DNA from: Dehalococcoidales bacterium
Lineage (GTDB): Bacteria; Chloroflexota; Dehalococcoidia; Dehalococcoidales; RBG-16-60-22
Reading direction: 5' to 3'
Assembly (NCBI GenBank): GCA_030606585.1
Contig: JAUWGD010000016.1
Location: forward strand, 1-18,473
Length of the DNA stretch: 18,473 nt
In this document: positions 7,177 through 15,285 of the stretch, in pieces
Layout: each line of letters starts with the position of its first letter
Numbering within the stretch: position 1 is the first letter of the stretch
Notes under the pieces: model-generated
Databases searched by the model: none
Seen by the model: only the letters and a program-made list of their open reading frames with translations
Told to the model about the DNA's origin: nothing
Made by a program: the position numbers and the translations under genes

Positions 7177-7556
7177 AATCAGCTAACTTCAATACAGATT
7201 TATCGCAAGATACCTTTGATACGCCTGATATAAAGTCGGAGCCAATGGAATGCCGCCGGTGCGGCGTCTGCTGCACCAGGCACCAGGCATTCGTTGAACC
7301 GGAAGACATCGTGCGTATCGTTTCCTACCTGGGGATAACCATGCAGGACTGGGAGCGGCTTTATGACGATTCGCGCTGGCAGTTTTCCGAATACCGCCTG
7401 ATACGGCACGTGAACGGCGCCTGCGCTTTCCTGGAATATGATAACGGCCTGGCTACCTGCGCCATCCATCCGGTAAAACCCGCCTGCTGCGACAGCTGGA
7501 AGCCGGGACCGGACAGAGCGGAATGTAAAGAGGGGTTAAAGAGGAGAGTAGCTTAG
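7173..7556 (+). CDS. YkgJ-family cysteine-cluster protein
   Basis: A 127-residue protein with the family signature CxxCxxCC (C27, C30, C33, C34), further cysteines C84 and C96, a CC pair at 105-106 and C118. The family is thought to bind zinc or an iron-sulfur cluster; no enzymatic role is established. The start overlaps the previous stop by four bases (ATGA). Its TAG stop at 7554-7556 overlaps the TAA stop of the convergent minus-strand gene by two bases, so no room remains for a terminator between the two operons. Residues 1-24 look like an unconserved, polar extension. Confidence 0.8.
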   Translation: MKSANFNTDLSQDTFDTPDIKSEPMECRRCGVCCTRHQAFVEPEDIVRIVSYLGITMQDWERLYDDSRWQFSEYRLIRHVNGACAFLEYDNGLATCAIHPVKPACCDSWKPGPDRAECKEGLKRRVA

Positions 7557-9598
7557 GTTTTATTGTTCTCCAGCGCTTCGGCAACCAGCTCGCTTAAATC
7601 CTTGACGCGCAGGGTTTCTTCCACTTCCTTGGCTTTGATACCGTCTTCGAACATCGTCAGGCAATACGGGCAGGCCGTGGCTACGATGTCCACCTTCGCC
7701 TGGATTATCTCATCGACTCGCCGGTTATTAACACGTTTATCCGGGTCTTCTTCCATCCACATGTGGCCGCCGCCCCCGCCGCAACAGAAGCTATTCGACC
7801 GGCAGCGGCCGAGTTCTACATCCGTAATCCCGTTAATAGCCCTCAGGATTGCCCTGGGTTCTTCATAAATATCGTTGTAGCGTCCCAGATAGCAGGAATC
7901 GTGGTAGGCTATTTTCGCCATATCCAGCGCGCCGAGTTGCAGTCGGCCGTCGCGGATAAGGTCGGCGATAAACTGCGTATGGTGGATAACCTCGTAATTG
8001 CCCCCGAACTGCGGGTACTCGTGTTTCAGGGTATTAAAGCAATGGGGACAGGCGGTGAGAATCTTTTTAACATCGTGCGCCTTGAGTATCTCGATATTAC
8101 TCTGGCAGATTGTCTGGAACAGGTATTCGTCTCCCATGCGCCGGGCCGGGTCGCCGCAGCAACTCTCTTCTTCGCCGAGTATCCTGAAACTTACCCCCGC
8201 CGCCCGCAGGATACTGACCATGGCTCTGGGCACGCTCATATTACGGTCTTCCAAAGCCCCCGTACAGCCCACCCAGTAAAGTATCTCCGGATTATCGCCT
8301 TCCGACAGGTCGTCCAGTTCCAGACCTTCGTACCAGGTGGTCCTCGTCGCGGTGGTTCCCCGGAACGGGTGCCCCCTGGCTCCCAGGCTTTTCAGCGTGT
8401 TCTGGACGTCTTCGGGGAAGCGGCTCTGCTCCATGGCCAGGTTGCGGCGCATATCCACTATCTTATCGACGTGCTCGACGTAAACCGGGCAGGCCTGCAT
8501 ACAGGCGCGGCAGGTGGTGCAGTCCCAGATTACCTCGTCGGTAATTACCTCGGGAATCATGTCCTTGCGGGACTCTACGGGCTTTCTCCGCCAGGGCACG
8601 GGATAAGTTTCGTAAAGGTGGTCTTTAAGGTCCAGAATGACCTGCTTGGGACTGAGGGCTTTACCGCTAAAGTTGGCGGGACAAACGTCCTGGCAGCGTC
8701 CGCAGCGGGTGCAGGCGTCGAGGTCCAGAAGTTGCTTCCAGGTGTAGTCTTCTATTTTGGATACGCCGAAAAGCTCGGTAGTCTCAAAGTCGACGGGTGT
8801 CAGGGCGCCTTTCGGCTTGAACGAACGGAAAAAGATATTGATGGGCGAAAGAAGAATATGTTGCAGTCGCGAACGGTTTACCCAGATGTAACCCAGGAGT
8901 ATAAAGGCCGGCACGGTGTGAATTATCGCCCGGTGCCATACCAGTATTTCGTCCCTGGCTTCAACCAGAAAAGCGGGGAAGATAAACGAAAGCAGGTAGC
9001 CCACCGGCGACCACGTAGCCCAGTCCGTGACGGCGGTATCGCTGGCGGCGATGCGGTATCCCTTCACCATGAAGCCGGTGAGGACGATGAGGAATATCCA
9101 TACGTACAGCAGGCTGTCTTCCGACTTGTTGTCGAGTCGGGCGGGTCGGATGATATACCGTCGGATTACCGCCAAAATACCGCCGATGAGCAGCAGCACC
9201 CCGCCGATTTCGGCGGCGCAGGAAGCGTACAGGTAAACGGTCTGCGGCGGGTTGGTGATGCCGGTGAGGTATGAGAACAGCCTGATTATTTTACCCAGCA
9301 CGAGAATCGCCGCCCCGCCGAAGATAAGCGCGTGCATTATGCCGGGATATAATTCCTTTGTCCGGACAATGCGGATATTGACAATCGCTACCGCCAGGGT
9401 CGTCCCGAGCCTTTTCCACCAGTCCCCCGAGCGGTCGTCCGGCTGACCCAGTTTCCAGAGTCGGTAGCTGCGTCCGAAGCCGAAGATAAAAGCGGCAGCC
9501 AGCACCGGCACGAACACCAGTACGCCGATGATTACCGGCAGGAAAACATCCTGTATGTAAATCAGCTGGTCAGCCCAGAATAGCTCGTTTAAAGACAT
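7553..9598 (-). CDS. Membrane heme b / HdrD-like iron-sulfur oxidoreductase (EMO-like)
   Basis: A 681-residue fusion. Residues 1-260 form about five to six membrane helices with His residues suited to heme b ligation (H89, H222, H227), like nitrate-reductase-gamma or HdrE domains. Residues 290-375 hold two [4Fe-4S] motifs (C296/C299/C302/C306 and C360/C363/C366/C370). Two complete CCG domains follow: C445, C480-C481, C517/C520 and C569, C605-C606, C643/C646. CCG domains carry the non-cubane clusters of HdrB/HdrD. The same layout occurs in the membrane FeS oxidoreductases that pass electrons from ETF to menaquinone (EMO). No etfAB is present here; the gene is last in the six-gene redox operon, 25 bases after the small membrane protein gene. 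Its catalytic arm should face the cytoplasm. Confidence 0.9.
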   Translation of the reverse strand: MSLNELFWADQLIYIQDVFLPVIIGVLVFVPVLAAAFIFGFGRSYRLWKLGQPDDRSGDWWKRLGTTLAVAIVNIRIVRTKELYPGIMHALIFGGAAILVLGKIIRLFSYLTGITNPPQTVYLYASCAAEIGGVLLLIGGILAVIRRYIIRPARLDNKSEDSLLYVWIFLIVLTGFMVKGYRIAASDTAVTDWATWSPVGYLLSFIFPAFLVEARDEILVWHRAIIHTVPAFILLGYIWVNRSRLQHILLSPINIFFRSFKPKGALTPVDFETTELFGVSKIEDYTWKQLLDLDACTRCGRCQDVCPANFSGKALSPKQVILDLKDHLYETYPVPWRRKPVESRKDMIPEVITDEVIWDCTTCRACMQACPVYVEHVDKIVDMRRNLAMEQSRFPEDVQNTLKSLGARGHPFRGTTATRTTWYEGLELDDLSEGDNPEILYWVGCTGALEDRNMSVPRAMVSILRAAGVSFRILGEEESCCGDPARRMGDEYLFQTICQSNIEILKAHDVKKILTACPHCFNTLKHEYPQFGGNYEVIHHTQFIADLIRDGRLQLGALDMAKIAYHDSCYLGRYNDIYEEPRAILRAINGITDVELGRCRSNSFCCGGGGGHMWMEEDPDKRVNNRRVDEIIQAKVDIVATACPYCLTMFEDGIKAKEVEETLRVKDLSELVAEALENNKT

Positions 9599-9623
9599 TC
9601 AAATGTTCCTTTTTCCTGCATTA

Positions 9624-9839
9624 TCATACCGCCGGGTAAAGCGAGGTCAGGTGGGCGATAAAGAATATGACGACGATAAAACCGACCGCCAGGAGCGCCA
9701 GAATAACGGCCTTGTCGTACTTCGGCCCGATACCAAGGTCGGAGGCGGTCAGCCTCACCCCGTTGAGCACGGCGTAGGTTATCGCCCCCAGTATCAGCAC
9801 CTCGATAATAATAGCGATGGTCCTAAGAAATATGTCCAT
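9624..9839 (-). CDS. Small two-helix membrane protein of the redox operon
   Basis: I do not recognise this 71-residue protein. It has two hydrophobic segments (about residues 5-27 and 45-66) joined by a short polar loop with KYDK, consistent with a small hairpin subunit of a membrane complex. I chose the ATG at 9839; an in-frame TTG at 9848 would add three residues but has no better ribosome site. The gene overlaps the end of the ferredoxin gene by 17 bases and lies 25 bases before the HdrD-like gene, so it is co-transcribed and probably translationally coupled. A role as a linker or anchor subunit is inferred only from position. Confidence 0.7.
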   Translation of the reverse strand: MDIFLRTIAIIIEVLILGAITYAVLNGVRLTASDLGIGPKYDKAVILALLAVGFIVVIFFIAHLTSLYPAV

Positions 9840-10302
9840 TTTTCCCAATCAAATGGCCGAATTGAGTCTGAGTTTTACAGTCGGGACAGAGTCCGAATTG
9901 TGCATTTATAGGATGACCGGAAGCCGTCATTCTGGCCTGCAGCTTATCTATCATGGCCTTGGGGCCGATAGGCCCGCCGCACCTTGAGCAACGGGCGATT
10001 TCATCCTCGAAGAGTACCGAATAGCCGTCTAATTTCTCCGTTTCCAGGATACGCTCCACCTGCAGACACTTCTCCGGGCAGATTTCAACACACTTACCAC
10101 ATGCCACGCAGACGCCGTGTTTAAAGAGAAGCCTGAAGGTATCGGACTCCTCACCGGGTGAAATCGACAGCGCGCCGGTGGGGCACTCCTGGGCGCAGAG
10201 ACCACAGCCCGTGCATTTGGTGGCATCAAGGCTCACCTTACCCAGGGGTGAAAGCTTTTCCAGCAGCTCGCGGCGGCTGATTTTCCCTTTATTACTTTTC
10301 AT
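9823..10302 (-). CDS. 2[4Fe-4S] ferredoxin with C-terminal zinc-ribbon-like tail
   Basis: A 159-residue soluble protein. Two bacterial ferredoxin motifs are complete: C30/C33/C36 with C40, and C65/C68/C71 with C75. The C-terminal third has CSRCGG (C105, C108) and CPDC (C139, C142), which should form a zinc ribbon or rubredoxin-like site. It has no signal peptide or helix, so it probably acts in the cytoplasm as the electron link between the membrane subunits and a soluble partner or the HdrD-like protein. I start at the ATG at 10302 with AGGG upstream. An in-frame GTG at 10323 would add seven residues and overlap the NrfD gene further. It overlaps the neighbours on both sides. Confidence 0.82.
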   Translation of the reverse strand: MKSNKGKISRRELLEKLSPLGKVSLDATKCTGCGLCAQECPTGALSISPGEESDTFRLLFKHGVCVACGKCVEICPEKCLQVERILETEKLDGYSVLFEDEIARCSRCGGPIGPKAMIDKLQARMTASGHPINAQFGLCPDCKTQTQFGHLIGKNGHIS

Positions 10303-11548
10303 CGTTACCCTGTTGTCCTTCACCTATATCAGTGGTATTATCCGCCGGCTCGGCTTCTTCCTCGCCCTCTTTTACGGCTTCCTTGGCCGGCTCTCGGGGT
10401 GGTAGAAGCTCCAGGTACTTTAAGCCCATGATGAAAATAAATACGAGGAAGGCGATTATCCCGACGGAAAGTACCATTTCTGCCGGAGTCAGGGCGAAGG
10501 AACCCGTAGCCCCCCAGACGCCTTCAATCTTCCCCGGGTAATAATGCTGCGGGTAGGCCGCCCCCGGGATTACCAGGTAGTACCTTTCGAAGAAGACACC
10601 GATAACCACTGAAACTGCGGCCGCCACCACCCAGCCAATTTTTTTATTAAATTTTGGCGTGAGCAGGATTGCCAGCGGTATAATTACCCCCAGTCCTATC
10701 TGGAGACCCCAGAACATCCAGCTGTATTGCCCGGTCAGCATGTAGAGTGTTGCCTCCCGGTGCGGCGAGTAGAGGTGGGTCAGCTTATCGACGATAATTA
10801 AAATGAGCAGGATCACGATGAAATACGTCAGCAAACGACCCAGCGAAGCCACGACATCTTTTTTCAGTTCGCGACCGCTCAATACGAGGGTGAGTGTCAC
10901 GGCAACTATCAGTAGAGCCACGCCGGAAGTAAGCGCCGCGGCCAGAAATTCCAGGGGCTTTACCGGCGAGAACCAGGCTTCTCTGGCGGCAATAAAGCCG
11001 AATATCGCCCCCGTGCCCATGTGCACCAGGACAGCCCAGCCTACGGCGATGATACCCGTTATCCGGGAGGCACGTTGGCTGCCGGAGAAGATAATCCCCA
11101 GATAAATCAGACTGATGATAAAATAGCCCCCATAGAGGATGCCGTTGATAGCGAACATCGATTTCATATTGTTCATGTAGAAGAACATGAAAAGTCGCCA
11201 GAATTTCTCCGGCCTACCGAGGTCGATGGCTATGGAAAGCATCGCCCCGAAAATCAGGACTATCGCCAGGAATACCGCCATCCGGGCGATAGGGCGGTAT
11301 TTCTCTCTCCCGAAAACATACGTCAGCGAGGAGAGAATCAGGGAGCCGGCGCTGAGCCCGATGAGGTAGATGGTGAGAACGATGGGCATGCCCCAGGGAA
11401 TAACGTTATTGCTGCCGAACAACTGGTGCCCCTGCAGATAGCTGATGATAAAGCTGACGAAGCCGGCCACGGCTATTACGGCCAGAACCGCTGTCAGGAA
11501 GCGGTAGCCTCTCGTTTTGCCTTCAAGGGCGACAAATTCGGTTGTCAA
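10292..11548 (-). CDS. NrfD/PsrC-like membrane subunit with about ten helices
   Basis: A 418-residue polytopic protein with about ten predicted helices and an acidic, soluble C-terminal tail (about residues 380-418). Landmarks of the NrfD family are the early WGMPIVLTIYLIGLSAGS helix, the DLGRPEKFWRLF loop and the NNMKSMFAINGILYG segment. NrfD proteins bind and oxidise or reduce quinones and pass electrons to a four-cluster ferredoxin subunit. Ten helices fit the QrcD/ActC/DsrP branch better than the eight-helix PsrC. The start is TTG with AAGGAGT upstream, ten bases after the FeS-subunit stop. No heme ligation is expected for this family. Confidence 0.9.
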   Translation of the reverse strand: MTTEFVALEGKTRGYRFLTAVLAVIAVAGFVSFIISYLQGHQLFGSNNVIPWGMPIVLTIYLIGLSAGSLILSSLTYVFGREKYRPIARMAVFLAIVLIFGAMLSIAIDLGRPEKFWRLFMFFYMNNMKSMFAINGILYGGYFIISLIYLGIIFSGSQRASRITGIIAVGWAVLVHMGTGAIFGFIAAREAWFSPVKPLEFLAAALTSGVALLIVAVTLTLVLSGRELKKDVVASLGRLLTYFIVILLILIIVDKLTHLYSPHREATLYMLTGQYSWMFWGLQIGLGVIIPLAILLTPKFNKKIGWVVAAAVSVVIGVFFERYYLVIPGAAYPQHYYPGKIEGVWGATGSFALTPAEMVLSVGIIAFLVFIFIMGLKYLELLPPREPAKEAVKEGEEEAEPADNTTDIGEGQQGNDEK

Positions 11549-11558
11549 ACGTGACTCC

Positions 11559-12245
11559 TTACCTGGTTAAATAAAATACTTTCGGGCTGGTGCCCATCTC
11601 TTCGCGCAGTCGCAGCCACTGCCGCGAAGCCAGTAACCGCGACACCTGGCTACCGGCATCGTCAAGGTCGCCGAAGTATATGGCATGAGCCGGACAGGCT
11701 TCGGCGCAGGCGGGAACGACTTCCTCACCCACCTTTTTGCCTTCTTTAACTGCCTCGTCTATGCGATGGAAGCAGAAGGTGCATTTCTCGACCACGCCGT
11801 GTATGCGGTGAGGAAACGGCCATATACCCCTGTCGGCGCGCTCCGAGGGAGGGTCGGGGCGCTGGTACTCTTCTTCGTCCGGCTCTTTATAGTTGAAACT
11901 CCGGGCGCCGTAAGGGCAGGCGACGATGCAGTACTTGCAGCCTATACAACGCCGGAAGTCCTGAATCACTATCCCGTCCTCGCGACGGTAGGTTGCTTTC
12001 GCCGGACATACGGTCACGCACGGGGCATCGTCGCAGTGCATACAGGGCATCGGTATCAGGTCGATTCTTACCGTCGGGTACTCACCGCTGCTGACGGCAA
12101 TCACCTTGTGCCAGAAGGGCGTCTGGCGCTTTTCGTGTTCCTCCGGCGAGCCGTGCGGCACGTTGTTTTCCGCCTTGCAGGCAACCGAACACGACTGGCA
12201 GCCGGTGCATTTGCTAAGGTCGATTACCATTCCCCATCTTGCCAT
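11559..12245 (-). CDS. Four-cluster ferredoxin subunit (PsrB/QrcC/DmsB-like)
   Basis: A 228-residue protein with 16 cysteines arranged for four [4Fe-4S] clusters: C13/C16/C19/C23, C68/C71/C76/C80, C100/C103/C106/C110 and C155/C158/C180/C184. This is the standard electron-wire subunit of complex-iron-sulfur-molybdoenzyme complexes, linking the catalytic subunit to the NrfD quinone subunit. It has no signal peptide, as expected if it is exported bound to its Tat-bearing partner. GAGGT overlapping the stop codon of the preceding gene serves as ribosome site; 13 bases separate the genes. Confidence 0.92.
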   Translation of the reverse strand: MARWGMVIDLSKCTGCQSCSVACKAENNVPHGSPEEHEKRQTPFWHKVIAVSSGEYPTVRIDLIPMPCMHCDDAPCVTVCPAKATYRREDGIVIQDFRRCIGCKYCIVACPYGARSFNYKEPDEEEYQRPDPPSERADRGIWPFPHRIHGVVEKCTFCFHRIDEAVKEGKKVGEEVVPACAEACPAHAIYFGDLDDAGSQVSRLLASRQWLRLREEMGTSPKVFYLTR

Positions 12246-12258
12246 TATGTATCTTACC

Positions 12259-14604
12259 TCATGCCTTATAGACCCTGATTCTGGTATTGAAGAGAGCCGC
12301 CTGTCCGCTCAAACGGTCGTAGTCCACGCCGATTATTTCATTGGGATTGACGCCGATTCCTTTAGCCCATTCGCCGTAGGCACGGTGACCCTGGCCGCCG
12401 GCGATGCTGACCACGCCGGGGTGAATCCCCTCGAACACCCTTGCCTTTGTCTTGATTCTATCGAAAGGCGATTCCACCCAGACTGTGTCGCCGTCTTTAA
12501 TCTTCAGTTTTTGGGCGGTCCGACGGTTAATTTCGACAAAATTCGTCCAGCCCGCGCCGTGCATCACCAGGAACATTTCCTGCGCCCAGGGGTAGTTCTG
12601 GCTGCCGTTCTCGACATTCAACAGCGGCTGGTAGGTGGACAGCAGCAGCGGATAATCGCTGCTGTCACCCAGGTATTGGACCTCCCGGTAGTAGGGCAGG
12701 CCCGTGAGGCTGTTGATTTCTTCGCCCTGCTCTTTGAGCAGTGCCTCCAGATTGCCCGACCGGAATTCGAATTTCCCGGAAGGAGTCTTGAATATACGGT
12801 CGTATTTATAGTATTCGTAGTCCGGTCCCACCCAGACGCCCTGCTCGAGGAGTTTGTTCCATGGCGCGAGGACGGCGGTACGGTATTTTACGAATCCCCC
12901 GGCATCGTCGCCGATGCCCGCGAAGGACTGCTCTACCGTGCCCCCCAGCCTCCCGGCAATATTAAAAATGATGTCGATATTGTTTCTGGTGTTATAGAGT
13001 GGTTCTACTACCGGCTGCTTAATCCTTACCTCGGCGAAGCCCGAGCCCGGCGGCGAGTGGTCGTAGGCCCATTCCTCCATAAAGGTGGTTAACGGCAGGA
13101 ATATATCGGCATACTCCGCCATCTCGCTGATAAACGGGGCGGCGTGAACGTAGTAGGGTATTTTCTCCAGTGCCGCGTCCCAGCGTCCGGTGCCGGGTGC
13201 GGACATATTGAAATTGCTGTTGAAGCCTATAGCCATTTCGACCGGATAAGGGTTGTTTTTTAATATTGAATCGGCAACCTGGTTGGTGACCACTTCCGCA
13301 GCCGGAAAACGTTCTGTTTTTCTTAAGTCCAGCGCCGGCCTGGCCCTGCCCTTTATGGCGGTATCATCTTCGGCAGGTTCGGGCAGGGGACGGTAGGGTG
13401 GGTTTTCCTGGTAGATTACCCCGCCGGGTACGTCGATGCTGCCGACGAGGGCGTTCAGGCAGAATATGGCATAGCTGGTATAAGAGCCGTTGGGCCAGCT
13501 GGTGGCTCCCCGCCCCCGCCAGGCAATTGCCGGCCCGGTAGCGGCGAATTCACGGGCTATCTGGCGGATAGTTTCAGCGGGAATGCCCGTTATTCCCGAA
13601 ACAGTATCCGGGTCATAGTAGTCTAATACCAGCTTTTTGTATTCATCGAACCCGGACGTCCGGTTGTTAACGAAATCGACATCGTAAAGGCCCTCGCTGA
13701 TGATAGCGTGGGCGATAGCCAGTGCCAGCGCGCCGTCGGTACCCGGATTGATGGGCACCCACTGGTCGGCTCTGAGGGCGGTAACCGAGTAACGCGGGTC
13801 GATGACGACTACTTTCGCGCGGTTGGGTCTTTCGCCCCGGATTTTACCCCACATCCTCAGGCTCCGTGCCAGCGGTTTGTACGATTCCAGGATACTCGCC
13901 CCGAACGAGAGGATGTAGTTGGTGCGTTCAAGGTCGTAGGCGCTCTGGGTGTAGTGACCGTCGGCCATCCATTCGCCGGCCTTGTCCGCTTCGTTATTAA
14001 GGCCGTCGGCAGAGACTAAATTGGGCGTGCCGTACGCACCGGCGAAGCGGCGGATAATATCTTCGGCGCTGACGGTATTCAGCCCGCTGAGAAGCAGCAG
14101 TCTTTCGGGTTGTCCCTTCTCCCTGAGCGTTTTAAGTTTATCGCCGACCTCGCTTAACGCCTGCTCCCAGGATATCTCGGTCCACCCGGGGTCTATACCC
14201 CTGCCTTTGGCCGGATTAGTCCTTTTCAGCGGAGCGGTGATGCGGGCGGGGTCGTACAATACCTGAAGGCCGACGTTGGCGCGGGCGCAGTTCTCCCCCT
14301 CGGAGACCCGGGACAGGGGATTGCCGGTTACCTTGACCGCCCTGCCGTTGACCACTCTCACCCTGGTAGCGCAGCGGGTGTCGCAGTTAAGGCAGGAAGT
14401 AGGCACCCACTTTTCGGTGATGACGCCCTCGCCGCCGGGCAGTTCCGGGGAATAGACGACGGAACCCAGCGCGGGGTGACTGAATAAGCGGCTGGCAGCA
14501 ACCGTAGCCCCGGCTACCGCCGTAATTTTGATAAAAGTCCTCCGGCTCATGCCGGAGCGTCCGCTTTTCCTTCTTTTCGAACTGCCTGACTTTCTGCTCT
14601 CCAT
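12259..14604 (-). CDS. Tat-exported molybdopterin-oxidoreductase-like subunit
   Basis: A 781-residue member of the DMSO-reductase/CISM superfamily. A long basic N-region precedes SRRTFIK (residues 20-26), a twin-arginine signal with a following hydrophobic AVAGATVAAS stretch, so the mature protein should be outside the cytoplasmic membrane. A [4Fe-4S] motif follows (C71/C74/C78 and C106). Family segments ILSFGASILES (231-241), VVVIDPR, INPGTDGALALA and the C-terminal molybdopterin dinucleotide-binding part are present. The only other cysteine is C382; the region where Cys or Sec normally binds molybdenum (about 192-215) has none, which recalls QrcB-like and ActB-like proteins. The substrate is unknown. 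I start at the ATG at 14604, with AGGTG upstream; a GTG one codon earlier is possible. Confidence 0.88.
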   Translation of the reverse strand: MESRKSGSSKRRKSGRSGMSRRTFIKITAVAGATVAASRLFSHPALGSVVYSPELPGGEGVITEKWVPTSCLNCDTRCATRVRVVNGRAVKVTGNPLSRVSEGENCARANVGLQVLYDPARITAPLKRTNPAKGRGIDPGWTEISWEQALSEVGDKLKTLREKGQPERLLLLSGLNTVSAEDIIRRFAGAYGTPNLVSADGLNNEADKAGEWMADGHYTQSAYDLERTNYILSFGASILESYKPLARSLRMWGKIRGERPNRAKVVVIDPRYSVTALRADQWVPINPGTDGALALAIAHAIISEGLYDVDFVNNRTSGFDEYKKLVLDYYDPDTVSGITGIPAETIRQIAREFAATGPAIAWRGRGATSWPNGSYTSYAIFCLNALVGSIDVPGGVIYQENPPYRPLPEPAEDDTAIKGRARPALDLRKTERFPAAEVVTNQVADSILKNNPYPVEMAIGFNSNFNMSAPGTGRWDAALEKIPYYVHAAPFISEMAEYADIFLPLTTFMEEWAYDHSPPGSGFAEVRIKQPVVEPLYNTRNNIDIIFNIAGRLGGTVEQSFAGIGDDAGGFVKYRTAVLAPWNKLLEQGVWVGPDYEYYKYDRIFKTPSGKFEFRSGNLEALLKEQGEEINSLTGLPYYREVQYLGDSSDYPLLLSTYQPLLNVENGSQNYPWAQEMFLVMHGAGWTNFVEINRRTAQKLKIKDGDTVWVESPFDRIKTKARVFEGIHPGVVSIAGGQGHRAYGEWAKGIGVNPNEIIGVDYDRLSGQAALFNTRIRVYKA

Positions 14605-14622
14605 CACACCTGTACACTCATT

Positions 14623-14632
14623 CTAACGTTAG
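14623..14632. promoter_or_regulatory. Palindrome upstream of the redox operon
   Basis: A 10-base perfect palindrome CTAACGTTAG sits about 20 bases before the ATG of the first operon gene, in a 241-base non-coding stretch (14605-14845). It could be a regulator-binding site. I could not identify a clear promoter; TTGTTT-17-CATATC further upstream on the minus strand is the best but weak candidate. Confidence 0.25.
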
Positions 14633-14845
14633 TTATGGAGATATGGTAGCACTGGTCTTTAGAAACAATCGGTCTGAGTCGATAATGATATCGGATAGTC
14701 ATGTGTGTGATGCCCGGTCCGGCTAACATGAGTCAAATTTACAATACACCATCGTAGCTGAAAAAACAAGGGAGTACCACGTCAGGCGGATGGTACCAAC
14801 GGAGTTCGCTTTAACGCCAGCGAATATACATATTTACTTTTTTAA

Positions 14846-15283
14846 CTATTGGTAGGTTCTGGACATACCGGCGGTGAAGTGGAAAATCGGCCTGTCCACC
14901 CTGTTTATTTTAAGCGGGCAGTGCTTGATTCCCGCCGGGACAAAAGCGATAAAGCTCCTGTCCAGGATATTCTGCTTGCCGTCTATCCATAACTCGACTT
15001 CCCCGGCAAGGTCGTAAGGGTCATCCGGGTTGGTGCCGATATAGGCAATGGCCTCGTCGTAGTCATGCACGTGCTCTCCCACGACGCCTTCATCGCCTTT
15101 GGATTCGGGCCATTTGCCGGGCCAGTACCAGGCCGTTTCCATGTAGAAAGCCCCCTTGCGGACATCGCTGTCCATGGAAATCAGGCGCATAGCCTGGTCA
15201 GGGGTAAATGTCGGGGTCCAGTCGGCTTCGACTATTTGTTCTTTTAATTCGGTGACAAAGTACTTCTCGTCCCAGTTAGCCAT
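14846..15283 (-). CDS. Cupin-fold protein, second of a tandem pair
   Basis: A 145-residue protein with both cupin motifs: HVHDYDE (H71, H73, E77) and PAGIKH (H121), the classical three-His, one-Glu metal site. No other domain is present. The sequence parallels its upstream neighbour closely around EHxHDYDE, GEVE and FVPxGIKH, so the two arose by duplication. It begins two bases after the neighbour's stop, with GGAG inside the neighbour's coding end, so they are co-translated. Single-domain metal cupins include dioxygenases, isomerases and small-molecule binders; the reaction is not predictable. In an anaerobe an isomerase, lyase or binding role is likelier than a dioxygenase (inference). Confidence 0.75.
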   Translation of the reverse strand: MANWDEKYFVTELKEQIVEADWTPTFTPDQAMRLISMDSDVRKGAFYMETAWYWPGKWPESKGDEGVVGEHVHDYDEAIAYIGTNPDDPYDLAGEVELWIDGKQNILDRSFIAFVPAGIKHCPLKINRVDRPIFHFTAGMSRTYQ

Positions 15284-15285
15284 TT

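Noticed and set aside
7763..9274. Plus-strand frame of 503 codons opposite the HdrD-like gene
   Set aside because: The minus-strand protein has complete cluster motifs; the antisense translation is low-complexity with no family features.
12106..13092. Plus-strand frame spanning the FeS and MopB-like gene junction
   Set aside because: It covers the ends of two well-supported genes antisense and carries no motif.
14805..14824. Inverted repeat TTCGCT...AGCGAA downstream of the cupin genes
   Set aside because: The stem is only 6 bp and on the minus strand no T-run follows, so it is not a convincing terminator.
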